From: Flagellimonas onchidii
GTDB lineage: Bacteria; Bacteroidota; Bacteroidia; Flavobacteriales; Flavobacteriaceae
NCBI RefSeq assembly: GCF_004804315.1
Contig: NZ_SRXX01000008.1
Coordinates: 62,001 to 126,000, forward strand
Length of the DNA stretch: 64,000 nucleotides
Direction: 5' to 3'
Shown: piece by piece, positions 17,911 to 25,387 of the stretch
Position numbering within the stretch: position 1 is the stretch's first letter
How the letters are laid out: the number at the start of each line of letters is the position of its first letter
The notes under the pieces: generated by a model
The model's database searches: none
What the model was told of the DNA's origin: nothing
Seen by the model: only the letters and a program-made list of their open reading frames with translations
Position numbers and translations under genes: made by a program

Positions 17911-19323
17911 ATGGATGACAACCAAAAAGATTATACCCGAAGACATTTTATAAAACAATCAACGCTTACCTCGCTAGCATTGATATCATTGGTCAATTGC
18001 ACAAATAAGAAAAAGAAGGAAGCAGAAACCGAAGTCGATGATGCGGGCAGCCTTGATTTAGAGCTAGACCCTAAAGGATATCTGGATCTACCGGAAGGGT
18101 TTTCATATAAGGTTATCTCCAAATCTGGCGAGAAAATGTCAGACGGCTTGTTGGTTCCGGGGAGACCTGATGGTATGGGAACTTTTCTTGATGAAACGGA
18201 GAAGGTTGTCATTATTAGAAACCATGAGAATGGCGCCACAACATTGGAACATAGTCCGTTTGGACCAAGTAATGAGTTAATGTCAGAAGTGGATTTGGAT
18301 AAACTCTATGACTCAGGGAGCGGAACCAATCCCGGGTTAGGTGGTACCACTACGTTGATTTACGATGAGGAGATAGAAGCAGTTACAGAGCAATATTTAA
18401 GTTTGGCGGGTACTTACAGGAATTGCGCAGGTGGAGTATCACCTTGGGGAACTTGGATTACCTGCGAGGAAGATGTCACCAAAGCCGATGGTAAACAGAT
18501 TCTCGAAGATCATGGTTATGTATTTGAGGTGCCCATGAGTGCTAGAGAAATGGTGGAACCAGTCCCAATTAAGGCCTTGGGACGCTTTAACCATGAAGCG
18601 GTGGCCGTTGACCCTGATTCAGGTTGTGTTTATCTTACTGAGGATAGACACGATGGACTTATATATCGGTTTATTCCCAATGAGAAAGAAAACCTTTTGG
18701 CAGGGGGATTGTTACAAGCATTGGCCATTCGTGATAAAAATAGTCTGGACACCAGAAACTGGGAAGCACCAATTGTACCGAGAAATGTAGCTATGGAAGT
18801 GTTCTGGATAGATTTGGATGATGTGGAAGCACCGGAAGACGATTTGAGATATAGAGGATTTGAAGCCGGGGCAGCTCGTTTTGCTCGAGGTGAAGGAATC
18901 TGGATGGGAGATGGCGAACTCTTTTTTGCGTGTACGAATGGAGGACCTGAGAACTTTGGTCAGGTTTTCAAGTATAAATTATCCCCTAAAGAAGGTAAGG
19001 AGAATGAAAATGAGGAACCAGCTATGCTGGAACTTTATGCGGAATCCAATGACAAAACCGTGTTGCATATGTGTGACAATCTTACCATTGCACCATGGGG
19101 AGATGTTTTACTATGTGAGGATAATGGCGAGCTGAACCACATCAGAGGAATTGATAAAGATGGAAATATTTATACCTTGGCTTGTAACAAAAGCTCCAAA
19201 TCTGAACTTACAGGACTGGTCTTTTCTCCTTCAGGTAAAACCCTTTTTGTAAATGTTCAAGAGAATGGCGATACCGTAGCTATTACGGGTCCATGGGAAA
19301 GGTTTAATAAATCAAGCGTTTAG
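17911..19323 (+). CDS. PhoX-family (DUF839) phosphatase-like protein with Tat signal
   Basis: A 470-residue protein. The N-terminus carries TRRHFIKQ followed by a hydrophobic stretch and LVNC, that is a twin-arginine signal ending in a lipobox, so export in folded form followed by lipid anchoring is likely. The body resembles the PhoX/DUF839 beta-propeller: YLDLPEGFSYKVIS, RNHEN, WGTWITCEED, LGRFNHEA, CEDNGELNH. PhoX phosphatases use iron and calcium to hydrolyse phosphate monoesters, but many DUF839 proteins have no tested activity. Its stop overlaps the convergent folE stop. A TAACTTTG sequence at 17823-17830 may be its -7 element. Confidence 0.85.
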   Translation: MDDNQKDYTRRHFIKQSTLTSLALISLVNCTNKKKKEAETEVDDAGSLDLELDPKGYLDLPEGFSYKVISKSGEKMSDGLLVPGRPDGMGTFLDETEKVVIIRNHENGATTLEHSPFGPSNELMSEVDLDKLYDSGSGTNPGLGGTTTLIYDEEIEAVTEQYLSLAGTYRNCAGGVSPWGTWITCEEDVTKADGKQILEDHGYVFEVPMSAREMVEPVPIKALGRFNHEAVAVDPDSGCVYLTEDRHDGLIYRFIPNEKENLLAGGLLQALAIRDKNSLDTRNWEAPIVPRNVAMEVFWIDLDDVEAPEDDLRYRGFEAGAARFARGEGIWMGDGELFFACTNGGPENFGQVFKYKLSPKEGKENENEEPAMLELYAESNDKTVLHMCDNLTIAPWGDVLLCEDNGELNHIRGIDKDGNIYTLACNKSSKSELTGLVFSPSGKTLFVNVQENGDTVAITGPWERFNKSSV

Positions 19324-19994
19324 AGGCTTCTGCGTTTTGGGCTATCAGAAACCATAGAGAGAAATTCGTTGCGATAAAGAGAATCTTCAAAAATGCCGCC
19401 ATATTCCATGGTGGTAGTGGTACTGTTCTTATCTTTTATTCCACGGGAGGAAACGCAAAGATGTTCGGCATTGACCACAACGATTACATCTTCGGTGCCT
19501 AAGGTTTGCTGTAAATCCTTCATGATTTGCAAACAGAGACGTTCCTGAACTTGTGGACGATGGGAGTAATAATCCACCAATCTGTTTATTTTGGATAGCC
19601 CTACAACCTTCCCATTCGGAATATACCCGATATGTGCTTTTCCAACAATAGGAAGAAAATGGTGCTCACATGAGGAATCGATGGTAATATTTTTTTCCAC
19701 TAACATTTTCCGATAGCCATATTTATTGCTGAAAGTTGATATTTTAGGTCGATTTTTAGGATTTAGGCCATAGAAAAGTTCCTTTACATACATTTTGGCC
19801 ACCCGATAAGGAGTACCAGAAAGGCTGTCATCGGTAAGATCTAATCCCAAAGCTTCCATGATTTTCTGAAAATGGTATTGAATGGTTTCAATCTTTTCAT
19901 GATCATTACGGTCAAAGGCATCGGAACGCAATGGTGTTTCTAGGGATGTAGGTAAATGTTGATCACCTATAGTTTCAATTTTTTCAAGATCCAT
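19320..19994 (-). CDS. folE: GTP cyclohydrolase I
   Basis: A 224-residue FolE. Family marks are YRVAKMYVKELFYGL, DSSCEHHFLPIVGKAHIGYIP (zinc ligands Cys and His), GLSKINRLVDYYSHRPQVQERL and VVVNAEHLCVSSRGI, which carries the third zinc ligand, Cys. It converts GTP to dihydroneopterin triphosphate for folate and pterin synthesis. It overlaps the convergent PhoX-like gene by 4 nt at the stops and lies 28 nt after merC on the same strand. FolE enzymes need zinc, so co-transcription with a metal-linked gene may be meaningful. Confidence 0.95.
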   Translation of the reverse strand: MDLEKIETIGDQHLPTSLETPLRSDAFDRNDHEKIETIQYHFQKIMEALGLDLTDDSLSGTPYRVAKMYVKELFYGLNPKNRPKISTFSNKYGYRKMLVEKNITIDSSCEHHFLPIVGKAHIGYIPNGKVVGLSKINRLVDYYSHRPQVQERLCLQIMKDLQQTLGTEDVIVVVNAEHLCVSSRGIKDKNSTTTTMEYGGIFEDSLYRNEFLSMVSDSPKRRSL

Positions 19995-20022
19995 TAAAAT
20001 AGTTTAGGAATTTAAGAGGCAA

Positions 20023-20430
20023 TTAATCTTCAGTACAACAGGTTTCCTGTGCACAGTTACAATATTTACGATTGTATAAATGAAAAAATATCAAACCCAA
20101 AGTCGGCACATAGACCACTTCTTCCATCAAGGGGATTAGTGAAAACTTCTCATTCAACACCACAAAAGCCAAGAGTATCCAACTTATCCAAAGAGCACGT
20201 CCAACCCATTGCTTGGTTGTATTTTTATTCGACCAAACAATGGCGAAGAAGGAAATAACAAGAAAAACCAAATCTAACATACCCCACCAATGTGGTTTTG
20301 ATTCTCCGACGGATACGACACCGGCTTGAACAACAAAAAGAAAGGGAGTGGCCAAACAATGAGCTAGGCAGAGAGAACTTGCAGTTGCCCCGATAATATC
20401 AGATTTTGAAGTAAGGTGGATAGATTTCAT
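20023..20430 (-). CDS. MerC-domain inner-membrane protein
   Basis: A 135-residue protein with four hydrophobic segments. The first contains SLCLAHCLATPFLF with a Cys-x-x-x-Cys pair, the metal-binding signature of MerC. The C-terminal tail is cysteine-rich: YCNCAQETCC. MerC was described as a mercury uptake protein, but chromosomal members in Bacteroidota often sit beside metal regulators. Here it is divergent from an ABC cassette that ends with a Fur-family gene, and both are read from a region holding a 21-bp palindrome, so regulation by zinc or another metal is likely. Confidence 0.88.
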   Translation of the reverse strand: MKSIHLTSKSDIIGATASSLCLAHCLATPFLFVVQAGVVSVGESKPHWWGMLDLVFLVISFFAIVWSNKNTTKQWVGRALWISWILLAFVVLNEKFSLIPLMEEVVYVPTLGLIFFHLYNRKYCNCAQETCCTED

Positions 20431-20479
20431 GTTTTAATGCGATTTAGCTATAAACACTGTGCTTTTGTATTTTGAGGGA

Positions 20480-20508
20480 CAAAAATAGTTCAAATTTTTA
20501 AATGCAAC
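20480..20508 (-). promoter_or_regulatory. Promoter of the merC gene
   Basis: On the minus strand, GTTG (20505-20508) is followed after 17 nt by TATTTTTG (20480-20487). The -33 part lies inside the 21-bp palindrome. Confidence 0.6.
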
Positions 20509-20520
20509 TAAGTTGCATTT
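20500..20520. promoter_or_regulatory. Fur/Zur-type operator palindrome
   Basis: A perfect 21-bp palindrome with arms AAATGCAACT and AGTTGCATTT around a central A. It lies between merC and the ABC ATPase and overlaps the -33 elements of both promoters. The last gene of the right-hand operon encodes a Fur-family repressor, the likely ligand. Size and symmetry fit a Zur box; the metal is inferred. Confidence 0.75.
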
Positions 20521-20539
20521 GTAATTATTTTTATTTTTG
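20512..20539 (+). promoter_or_regulatory. Promoter of the ABC cassette
   Basis: GTTG (20512-20515) and TATTTTTG (20532-20539) are 16 nt apart. The -33 part lies inside the palindrome, mirroring the merC promoter. The predicted transcription start near 20546 supports the TTG at 20555 as start codon of the first gene. Confidence 0.55.
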
Positions 20540-20554
20540 TTGAAACTATTCGAT

Positions 20555-21181
20555 TTGATCAAGACAGACACATTACAATTTTCCTATACAAATGGACCGG
20601 AGTTTACTTTTCCGGATATCAATTTAAAATCTGGAGAACACCTTTTAATACTAGGCCCATCCGGCATTGGTAAAACCACGTTGTTGCATGTATTGGCCGG
20701 GCTGATTCCCGCAACAAAGGGTTCAATTTCTATTGCAGGAACAAATTTGGGCTCTTTGAGTCGAAGAGCTATGGATAGATTCAGGGGCAGTTACATTGGG
20801 TTGATATTTCAACAATATCACTTTATTAGGTCCCTTACGGTATATGAAAACCTTACCCTTCGACAAAGTTTTCCAAAAAAAATAGTAGATAAAGTCCGTG
20901 CAGAAGAACTTGCCCAGCGGTTGGGGCTTTTGGACAACCTCAATAAGAAAGTAACGCACTTGAGCCAGGGACAGCAACAACGGCTCTCCATTGCTTTAGG
21001 CCTAATTCATAAACCGGATGTTGTTTTTGCTGATGAACCTACTTCCAACCTTGACGATACCAATTGTTCGAAAGTGATAGAATTATTAAAAGAAGAAGCG
21101 GAACGCAGCAAAAGTAGTTTGGTGATCATTACCCATGACCATAGGATAAAGTCCCACTTTGAAAATCAGTTGACACTATGA
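20555..21181 (+). CDS. ABC transporter ATP-binding protein (MacB/LolD type)
   Basis: An ATPase of about 208 residues. Walker A is GPSGIGKTTLLHVLAG, the Q-loop region reads GLIFQQYHFI, the signature is LSQGQQQRLSIALG, Walker B is VVFADEPTSNLDD, and the H-loop is VIITHDHRI. The set is typical of the LolD/MacB subfamily, which works with FtsX-like permeases. No ATG lies near the start. TTG 20555 gives MIKTDTLQFSYTNG, a usual opening for the family, and fits the predicted promoter; TTG 20537 would add six residues. The stop overlaps the permease start by 4 nt. Confidence 0.9.
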   Translation: MIKTDTLQFSYTNGPEFTFPDINLKSGEHLLILGPSGIGKTTLLHVLAGLIPATKGSISIAGTNLGSLSRRAMDRFRGSYIGLIFQQYHFIRSLTVYENLTLRQSFPKKIVDKVRAEELAQRLGLLDNLNKKVTHLSQGQQQRLSIALGLIHKPDVVFADEPTSNLDDTNCSKVIELLKEEAERSKSSLVIITHDHRIKSHFENQLTL

Positions 21182-22383
21182 GTTTAGGATTTCTTGCGTT
21201 TCGAAATATGGTATCCAAGCCACTCAATCTACTTTTGAGCCTTTTGCTTTTGGTTCTGAGTGTGTCCTTGGTCACTTTTGTATTGCAGCTCAGTAAGCAG
21301 TTAGGAAGTCAGTTGGACAAAAACATAGCCCCTTTTGATATGGTGGTCGGGGCAAAGGGGAGCCCATTGCAATTGGTGCTGTCTTCAGTCTTGCATGTGG
21401 ATGTGCCCACAGGAAATATTCTCATGGAGGAGGCTGAGTTTTTAAATAAGAGTCCCTTTATCGAAGCAGCTATTCCAGTCTCCTATGGTGATAACTATAA
21501 AGGATATCGAATTCTAGGGACGGAACATGCTTATTTAGATAAATATCAAGCGGTACTTTCAGAAGGGAATTTGTTCACAAAGCCCTTTGAGGTTGTTGTG
21601 GGAGGCATCGTAGCACAAAAGTTGGGTTTGAAGGTAGGGGATACCTTTGTCAGTTCCCATGGCTTGGCCTCAACGAGCATAGAGGCACATGAAGATCATC
21701 CTTTTGTTGTAAAAGGATTGCTGAAACCTACAGGAACAGTTATTGATAGATTACTGATTACCAATTTGGAAAGTATATGGGAGGCCCATGAACATGGAGA
21801 TGAGCATGAAGAAGAACATGAAAAAGAACATGAGGAAGAACGCGAAGTCACTTCAGTTCTGGTCAAGTTCAAGAACCCATTGGGGATGGTGCAATTGCCT
21901 AGGTTCATTAATGAAAATACCAGCATGCAAGCCGCTATGCCAGGATTTGAAATACAACGGTTAATGGGATTGCTGGGTTCTGGAGTCAAGACGATTAATG
22001 GTATTGCCCTTGCTATTCTTTTGGTTTCTGGATTGAGCATTTTTATCAGCTTGTTAAAAACCATAAGAGAACGAAGGCAGGAACTAGCTTTGTTGAGAAC
22101 CTATGGTCTTCGAACTTCACAGCTGTTATGGTTGGTATTTTTGGAAGGCTTGTTTTTGACCCTTACTGGATTTTTTATGGGCTGGTTACTGGGGCGACTG
22201 GGCATATGGGCAGCTTCCTATTTTACCCAAGCTTCTTATGGTTATGGCTTACAACTGTTTGGTCCTGATTTGTCTGAGTTGATTTTATTGGGTGTAGCTT
22301 TGCTCATTACCATATTGGCGACGCTGTTGGCTTCTACCTCTATTTTTAAATTGAACATTTCGAAAACACTTTCAGATGCGTAA
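21178..22383 (+). CDS. FtsX-like ABC permease with His/Glu-rich periplasmic segment
   Basis: A 401-residue permease with the MacB layout: one N-terminal membrane helix (residues 14-38), a large periplasmic domain, then three C-terminal helices (about 275-297, 320-345 and 365-395) with the conserved ERRQELALLRTYGLR cytoplasmic loop. At about residues 202-223 the periplasmic domain holds a stretch built of repeated H-x-x-x-H and EEH units (EAHEHGDEHEEEHEKEHEE). Such stretches bind zinc or similar ions in metal transporters. Together with the Fur gene at the operon end this points to a metal-linked role, rather than the lipoprotein or drug efflux usual for the family. Confidence 0.88.
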   Translation: MSLGFLAFRNMVSKPLNLLLSLLLLVLSVSLVTFVLQLSKQLGSQLDKNIAPFDMVVGAKGSPLQLVLSSVLHVDVPTGNILMEEAEFLNKSPFIEAAIPVSYGDNYKGYRILGTEHAYLDKYQAVLSEGNLFTKPFEVVVGGIVAQKLGLKVGDTFVSSHGLASTSIEAHEDHPFVVKGLLKPTGTVIDRLLITNLESIWEAHEHGDEHEEEHEKEHEEEREVTSVLVKFKNPLGMVQLPRFINENTSMQAAMPGFEIQRLMGLLGSGVKTINGIALAILLVSGLSIFISLLKTIRERRQELALLRTYGLRTSQLLWLVFLEGLFLTLTGFFMGWLLGRLGIWAASYFTQASYGYGLQLFGPDLSELILLGVALLITILATLLASTSIFKLNISKTLSDA

Positions 22384-22816
22384 CAAAATATTATTTCAGC
22401 TTGTTTTGGTCTTCGTGGTACATGGATTAACCGCACAGATTCAGATGACATGGGAGGACTTTGCTGATGTTAAATTTGAGCCTAAGTATAATGCGACCTA
22501 TGATGTTAATTTTTTGATGCCTACTTTTGGGAAGGAAATTAAATCATACCGTGGTCAAGAAGTTCAAATAAAAGGCTACTTTTTGGACATTTCAGGAAGC
22601 GGAGAGGTATTTTTGGTTTCGGCAAATCCGATGGCTTCTTGCTTTTTTTGTGGGGCAGCCGGACCAGAAACTATAATAGAGGTGGATTTTAAGGAAAAAC
22701 CTCCCTTTAGAACAGACCAAATTGTGGTTGTCACCGGTGTACTTGAATTGAATGCCAACAATGTAGACCGTTGCAATTATATTTTAAATGAAGCAACAGG
22801 GCGATTGATTGAGTGA
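22376..22816 (+). CDS. Periplasmic OB-fold-like protein with CFFCG motif, copy 1
   Basis: A 146-residue protein with a signal peptide (to about residue 21, GLTAQ). The mature part has a GQEVQIKGYFLDISGSGEVFLVS strand pattern, then NPMASCFFCGAAGPETIIEVDF and VVVTGVLELN, as in short OB-fold domains such as DUF3299. The invariant CxxC in SCFFCG could bind a metal or form a disulfide. It overlaps the permease gene by 8 nt. The next gene encodes a paralogue with the same motif, so a recent or maintained tandem duplication is likely. The exact function is unknown. Confidence 0.8.
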   Translation: MRNKILFQLVLVFVVHGLTAQIQMTWEDFADVKFEPKYNATYDVNFLMPTFGKEIKSYRGQEVQIKGYFLDISGSGEVFLVSANPMASCFFCGAAGPETIIEVDFKEKPPFRTDQIVVVTGVLELNANNVDRCNYILNEATGRLIE

Positions 22817-23247
22817 AAACTTATAGTTTATTTTTTTGTGTGATGATAAGTTGGTTTGGAAAGGAAGTCCATGCGCAGAAAATCTTGGAATGGTCCGACT
22901 TTACAAAAGGTATTTCGTGGGAGTCAGAAACTGATTTTGCAATATTTAGGGAAGCGATTTTTTCACCTGAACTGATGGATTTAGAAGGTAAAGAGGTTAT
23001 TGTTACGGGTTATTTTTTGGTGTTGGACGGAACCCAATCAATCTATATGTTATCAAAAAACCCTATGGCTTCCTGTTTTTTTTGTGGGAATGGAGGCCCT
23101 GAAACGATAATTGAGCTAGAATTTACTGAAAAGCCATCTTTTAAAATGGATGACCTACTTTCGGTAAGTGGAACTCTTCGTCTTAATCGGAACAATCCCA
23201 ATCATTGCTATTATCGTATTGAAGAAGCAGAAGCCTTAGGCCTATGA
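22813..23247 (+). CDS. Periplasmic OB-fold-like protein with CFFCG motif, copy 2
   Basis: A 144-residue paralogue of the preceding gene, with a signal peptide ending near EVHAQ and the sequence KNPMASCFFCGNGGPETIIELEF followed by LLSVSGTLRLNRNNPNHCYYRI. The start is GTG 22813, overlapping the previous stop (GTGA). The motif and its surroundings are shared with copy 1 while the rest has diverged clearly, so the duplication is not recent. Both proteins would sit in the periplasm beside the His-rich domain of the permease and may pass on or sense a metal; this is inference. Confidence 0.8.
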   Translation: MKTYSLFFCVMISWFGKEVHAQKILEWSDFTKGISWESETDFAIFREAIFSPELMDLEGKEVIVTGYFLVLDGTQSIYMLSKNPMASCFFCGNGGPETIIELEFTEKPSFKMDDLLSVSGTLRLNRNNPNHCYYRIEEAEALGL

Positions 23248-23678
23248 AAAAAGCAGAAAAACAAATAGTAAAAATTGTTGACCAAAGCTCACAGGAACTG
23301 TTGGAAGGCAAAGGGCTTAAAAAGACAAAGTTGCGCATGGAGCTTATGCAGCACTTCAAAAACGCTAGGCATGCACAATCTTATGGCGATTTGAAAAAAG
23401 TGTTGGTGGAGCCTGCGGATAAATCTACATTATACCGTAACCTTTCCATATTTGAAGAAGTAGGTTTAATTCATAGTATCAACGACCATACAGGAACTGC
23501 CAAATACGCTCTTGGAGCTTCTCCATCTTCAGGTCATGAGCATGCCCATTTTGTTTGCGAAAATTGTGAGAATGTCTATTGCGTAAAGGGTATGCCCGAA
23601 CTTCAATTGGAAGTCCCAACAGGATTTAGGTCAAAAAATATACACACTATTATAAGGGGCATTTGTGCCAATTGTTAA
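23244..23678 (+). CDS. Fur-family transcriptional repressor, probably Zur
   Basis: A 144-residue Fur-family protein. The winged helix (about residues 20-85) includes KKTKLRMELMQHFKNARHAQSY and DKSTLYRNLSIFEEVGLIH. The dimerisation domain has HEHAHFVCENCENVYCV with one CxxC pair, and the C-terminus ends in a second, ICANC, giving the structural zinc site. The ordinary HHHDH iron motif of Fur is not obvious, which favours a zinc-responsive regulator. It overlaps the preceding gene by 4 nt and closes the operon, so it probably controls its own transcription through the palindrome at 20500-20520. Confidence 0.9.
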   Translation: MKKAEKQIVKIVDQSSQELLEGKGLKKTKLRMELMQHFKNARHAQSYGDLKKVLVEPADKSTLYRNLSIFEEVGLIHSINDHTGTAKYALGASPSSGHEHAHFVCENCENVYCVKGMPELQLEVPTGFRSKNIHTIIRGICANC

Positions 23679-23767
23679 CTACCCTGTATGGGTTATCAAA
23701 TGGGCTAAAAGATTTAAAAGAAAAATTATTAGGAGCCAGAACATAGAGCTATCTCAAGCTATTTCTT

Positions 23768-24670
23768 TTATGATTTCGGTTCAATGGGTTCATTTGCCTT
23801 GGATAATGAAACAAGACCCCCCATAGCTCCCAAGTTCATTGAGTCCAATGCTGAGCTTGGTACAATCACCATAGACCCCTTTTCTTTTAAGCCCTCAAAC
23901 AACATGTTCATACCGCGGAGATGGAGAGCCACTGGGTTTTCGCTGTACTGCTCGCTTGCTTCCGAAAATTTGTGCGCTATCTCGGTTTCCGCAGTTCCAA
24001 GAATTACCCTGGCCCTTCGTTCACGCTCTGCTTGGGCCTCTTTACTCATAGCGTCGGCTAGCGCTTGGGGAATAATAATATCCTTTATACCAACATTTTG
24101 GCAGGTAATTCCCCAAGGATCGGTATTATGATCTAATACTTTTTGTAGATCTTCGGCGATTTTGTCCCTATCCTGAAGTATATCTGCCAACTCATGTTTT
24201 CCTATAATATCCCTAAGTCCTGTTTGCGCAATGTAAAAAATGGCTTTTTCATACTCTTGTACTTCCAGAGCGGCCTTCTCGACATCCCAAACAGTCCAAT
24301 AGACGACTGCATCCACGTTTACAGGAACAGTATCCCTGGTCAAAGTTTGTTCGGCTTTAAAATCGGTGACCCGAACGCGTTGGTCAATATATTTGTCTAT
24401 TTGATCAATTACAGGTATGATGAAGAAAATTCCAGGACCTCTTAAACCTTTGAACCTTCCCATTCTCAGAACCACAGCTTTTTCCCATTGATCTGCAATG
24501 TGGATTGACTTGGCTACAAATAGAAAAAGCAAAAACAAGATAGCTGTTATTGTAAAATCTATTATATCAAAATAATATAGCCCGGCACATATGGCCAGCC
24601 CTGAAACTATAATGGCTGCGGAAATGGGATTCCCGATTCTTTTGTTAGAAGCTTTCATCTTAATTCTCAT
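23768..24670 (-). CDS. Slipin/stomatin-like SPFH-domain membrane protein
   Basis: A 300-residue protein with a hydrophobic hairpin at residues 18-53, then the SPFH (band 7) domain beginning QWEKAVVLRMGRFKGLRGPGIFFIIPVIDQ. It contains RDTVPVNVDAVVYWTV and the coiled region ALADAMSKEAQAERERRARVILGTAE, all typical of slipins. These proteins scaffold membrane microdomains and often regulate proteases. It follows a GntR gene in the same operon; the annotated start overlaps that gene by 11 nt, while an internal ATG at 24658 would leave no overlap. No NfeD-type partner protease is adjacent. Confidence 0.92.
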   Translation of the reverse strand: MRIKMKASNKRIGNPISAAIIVSGLAICAGLYYFDIIDFTITAILFLLFLFVAKSIHIADQWEKAVVLRMGRFKGLRGPGIFFIIPVIDQIDKYIDQRVRVTDFKAEQTLTRDTVPVNVDAVVYWTVWDVEKAALEVQEYEKAIFYIAQTGLRDIIGKHELADILQDRDKIAEDLQKVLDHNTDPWGITCQNVGIKDIIIPQALADAMSKEAQAERERRARVILGTAETEIAHKFSEASEQYSENPVALHLRGMNMLFEGLKEKGSMVIVPSSALDSMNLGAMGGLVSLSKANEPIEPKS

Positions 24671-25028
24671 TTTTAAGTTGATTAATTATATCGTCTATTG
24701 AAAATCCGTAACTAAATGCAATGGAGGAAAATTCATTACAAATCTCCTTTAGCTTATTTTTCTTCTCCTCGTTTGATATTTTAATTTTTGTTTGACTGAT
24801 AAATGTTCCCGTACCCTGCTGTGTCTCTAGAATATCTTGAATTTCCAATTCTTTATAGGCTTTTGCAACCGTGTTTAGGTTAACTTTTAAGTCTACGGCC
24901 AAAGACCTTACTGTAGGCAATTGTTCCCCGGTTTTGAGTTTTCCGAAAGCAATGCCAAACTTTATCTGATCGATAATTTGTCGATAAAAGGGAATGCCGG
25001 TTTTTGGGTCTAGTTTAAAATCGATCAT
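24660..25028 (-). CDS. GntR-family regulator, YtrA subfamily
   Basis: A 122-residue short GntR protein. The winged helix covers residues 10-78 with GIPFYRQIIDQIKFGIAFGKL, GEQLPTVRSLAVDLKVNLNTV and the wing ETQQGTGTFIS. Only a short C-terminal helical tail follows, as in the YtrA subfamily. YtrA-type regulators usually sit beside ABC transporter genes; here the partner is a slipin. A perfect palindrome just upstream (25037-25056) is a likely operator for autoregulation. Confidence 0.9.
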   Translation of the reverse strand: MIDFKLDPKTGIPFYRQIIDQIKFGIAFGKLKTGEQLPTVRSLAVDLKVNLNTVAKAYKELEIQDILETQQGTGTFISQTKIKISNEEKKNKLKEICNEFSSIAFSYGFSIDDIINQLKNEN

Positions 25029-25036
25029 TGTTTTAA

Positions 25037-25056
25037 TGTACTATACATATAGTACA
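25037..25056. promoter_or_regulatory. Palindromic operator upstream of the GntR gene
   Basis: TGTACTAT (25037-25044) and ATAGTACA (25049-25056) form a perfect inverted repeat with a 4-nt spacer, nine bases before the GntR start. The GT...AC form fits GntR-family sites. Confidence 0.65.
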
Positions 25057-25340
25057 AATATACAATTATTTTCTAAACAAGCATTTCCGCATTTATTCTT
25101 TGGTGCTTCACATCATTTTTGATGTATTTTTTGGAAAGATGCCTTTCAAGGTTTCTGATAATAAGAATGCATCATAATAGGCTTGTAATCAACTACTTTG
25201 AGGTGCTTTGGCGAATGTTGTGTATTGCCAAAACCAAAAAATCCTTTAAAATGTTAAAAAGCTTCCATCGCTTATCCGATGTTTCACAACAAATGATCGA
25301 TGAAATACAACATATATTCCTTTTAACGAATCGTAGTGGA

Positions 25341-25367
25341 TATGTTTGAATATTCCCACATGTGGGA
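25341..25367 (+). promoter_or_regulatory. Candidate promoter and leader palindrome of the giant adhesin
   Basis: TATGTTTG at 25341-25348 matches TAnnTTTG. Six bases later a perfect 14-bp palindrome TCCCACATGTGGGA (25354-25367) lies where the transcript would start, 20 nt before the ATG. It may be an operator. The rest of the 25057-25387 gap shows no gene or clear signal. Confidence 0.45.
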
Positions 25368-25387
25368 TACAACCTCATTTCTAAACT

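Noticed and set aside
25119..25349. 76-codon frame before the giant adhesin
   Set aside because: It runs into the predicted promoter, has odd composition and no recognisable motif.
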